In this document: one piece after another, positions 19,909-21,051 of the stretch | How positions within the stretch are numbered: position 1 is the stretch's first letter | Layout: each line of letters starts with the position of its first letter | NCBI GenBank assembly: GCA_900548565.1 | Contig: URKV01000016.1 | Location: 1-21,051, forward strand | Source of the DNA: an uncultured Collinsella sp. | GTDB lineage: Bacteria > Actinomycetota > Coriobacteriia > Coriobacteriales > Coriobacteriaceae | DNA: 21,051 bases | Direction of reading: 5' to 3' | The notes under the pieces: generated by a model | The model's input: only the letters and a program-made list of their open reading frames with translations | What the model was told of the DNA's origin: nothing | Database searches by the model: none | Made by a program: the position numbers and the translations under genes

Positions 19909-21051
19909 CTACATACGCCCCAATTCGCCCACGATATGACCCACGCGGTCCTCGGGCTCCTTGACCTCGACACCGTTGTAGCGGAAGAACCGCGCCGGGT
20001 CGTGCATCAGGTCCTCAAGCGGCACCAGCACAAAGTCGCGCTCGCCGATCAGCGGATGCGGCAGGCGCAGCTTTTTGCCGCCGTGGGTCTCGCCGTCCAT
20101 CCACAGCAGGTCCAAGTCGATGGTGCGCGGACCGTTGGCCTTGGCCTTTTTGGAGCGGTCGCGCCCCAGCTCGGCCTCGATCTTCATGAGCTCGTCGAGC
20201 AGCACCAGCGGCGCCAGCTCGGTCTTGATCTCGATGACGGCGTTGGCAAACGCGTCCTGGCGCGTCTCGTAGGCAGGCTCGCTCTCGTAGATCTTGGAGG
20301 AGTTGGACACGCAGGTGAGTGGAATCTCGGCGATCATCTCGCGTGCGGCGCGGATGTTGTCGCAGCGATGCCCCAGGTTGGAGCCCACGGCCACAAACGC
20401 GCGGCGCGGCTGCGGCTTGGCAACCGCCCAGTAGCCGTTCAGGAACTGCGCAAAACCCGCGGCGTCGTGCACGCGCACGATGTTGGCACCGGCCTGGATG
20501 GCGCCCAGGCACACGCCAAACGTAGCAGCATCGCGCTCGGCGGCCTCGGTCACGCCCGAGACGGCGCCCACAAAGCGCTTGCGCGACACGGCGCACATGA
20601 GCGGATAGCCCAGTGACGCCATCTTGGCAGTCTCGCGCTGGATGACGATGTCCTCGTTAGCCGACTTACCAAAGCCCGGACCAGGATCGATGCAGATGCG
20701 GTCGCGCGACACGCCGGCATGGATGAGCGTGCGGGCCTGGTCGGACAGAAAGCCCATGACGCGGCGCATGATGGGCGCCGAATCGGGCAGGGTGAAGCGG
20801 CGGAGCTGCGAGGTGGGCACGTAGGCTTCCTCGCGGCGGGCGCTGCGGCGCATCATGGCGGCCAGGCGGTCATTGGACTCCAATGCGGCCTCGGTGGCTG
20901 CGGGCGTGGCCTCGAGCGCGGGCGCGACGGTCTCGGCGGCAATAGCCTGCTCGGCGGCCGGCGTCTCCTGCTCGCTTGAAGGCTCAGACGTGGGCTCCGG
21001 TTCGCCAAACGGCAACGAGGGCTGCACCACGCCGCCCGGCAGCTTGGCCTC
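19909..21051 (-). CDS. folP-folK: Dihydropteroate synthase (C-terminal part)-HPPK fusion, 5' end outside window
   Basis: A bifunctional folate-synthesis protein, truncated at its N-terminus by the window edge; the frame is open through 21051. The visible DHPS part (about 20410-20810) includes IDPGPGFGK, SRKRF near 20585, and VHD, the last strands of the TIM barrel that join pterin pyrophosphate to p-aminobenzoate. HPPK follows (19909 to about 20409) with VGSNLG, YESEP, GPRTIDLDLL and LPHPLIGERDFVLVPL, the full ATP- and pterin-binding set. Between the missing N-terminal half and the visible DHPS part lies a stretch of about 75 residues rich in Ala, Glu, Pro and Ser (20820-21030), probably a disordered loop insertion. 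The GTG at 21028-21030 is only an internal Val. The stop TAG is followed at once by the ATG of the next gene. Confidence 0.92.
   Translation of the reverse strand, partial: EAKLPGGVVQPSLPFGEPEPTSEPSSEQETPAAEQAIAAETVAPALEATPAATEAALESNDRLAAMMRRSARREEAYVPTSQLRRFTLPDSAPIMRRVMGFLSDQARTLIHAGVSRDRICIDPGPGFGKSANEDIVIQRETAKMASLGYPLMCAVSRKRFVGAVSGVTEAAERDAATFGVCLGAIQAGANIVRVHDAAGFAQFLNGYWAVAKPQPRRAFVAVGSNLGHRCDNIRAAREMIAEIPLTCVSNSSKIYESEPAYETRQDAFANAVIEIKTELAPLVLLDELMKIEAELGRDRSKKAKANGPRTIDLDLLWMDGETHGGKKLRLPHPLIGERDFVLVPLEDLMHDPARFFRYNGVEVKEPEDRVGHIVGELGRM

Overview
The window looks like chromosomal DNA from a Collinsella-type member of the Coriobacteriia. This is an inference from the high-GC coding sequence with AT-rich gaps, the large Spy0128-type LPXTG surface protein, the Ech-type energy-converting hydrogenase operon, and the dense palindromic intergenic repeats; no search was run. 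The first 16 bases match the end of the Nextera/Tn5 mosaic-end adapter, so position 1 is probably an assembly end lying inside a repeat.

Layout, left to right. Positions 1-341 hold one copy of a long imperfect palindrome (43-206) and a terminator. Positions 342-6581 (minus) encode a 2079-residue cell-wall-anchored adhesin or pilin-like protein: signal peptide, vWA domain with a complete MIDAS, about ten isopeptide-type pilin repeats, and LPATG anchor. Positions 6582-7300 hold its promoter region, a perfect operator-like palindrome and two more long palindromes. The adhesin is therefore bracketed by two near-identical elements in direct orientation. Positions 7301-12918 (minus) form a tight five-gene group 4 [NiFe]-hydrogenase operon in the order echAB-C-D-E-F, with the two large membrane subunits fused in one 960-residue protein. 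It should couple ferredoxin oxidation to H2 formation and ion pumping.

Positions 13203-13607 (minus) encode a stand-alone double helix-turn-helix protein of IS3 OrfA type. Positions 14048-16078 (minus) encode an old-yellow-enzyme/2,4-dienoyl-CoA-reductase-like iron-sulfur flavoprotein. Positions 16221-16517 hold four tandem inverted-repeat units of about 81 bp. They are followed by the initiator tRNA-fMet gene (minus) with its own promoter and terminator, and by coaX (plus; type III pantothenate kinase, CoA synthesis).

Positions 17759-18955 (minus) encode an AAA ATPase with a DUF4143-like C-terminus. It is bracketed by three copies of a roughly 41-bp AT-rich palindrome, one downstream and two upstream. 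Positions 19207-21051 (minus) carry a folate gene, partial at the window edge, in which the C-terminal half of dihydropteroate synthase is joined to HPPK (FolK). It is followed without a gap by a biotin-ligase-like protein that lacks the catalytic motifs.

The most interesting features are the repeat families. Three unrelated palindromic families occupy the gaps: one brackets the adhesin, one is a tandem array beside tRNA-fMet, and one brackets the AAA ATPase. Within the first family, one copy keeps the architecture and spacing while the outer arm sequences are completely different yet still self-complementary. I saw no CRISPR array, phage or complete insertion sequence.
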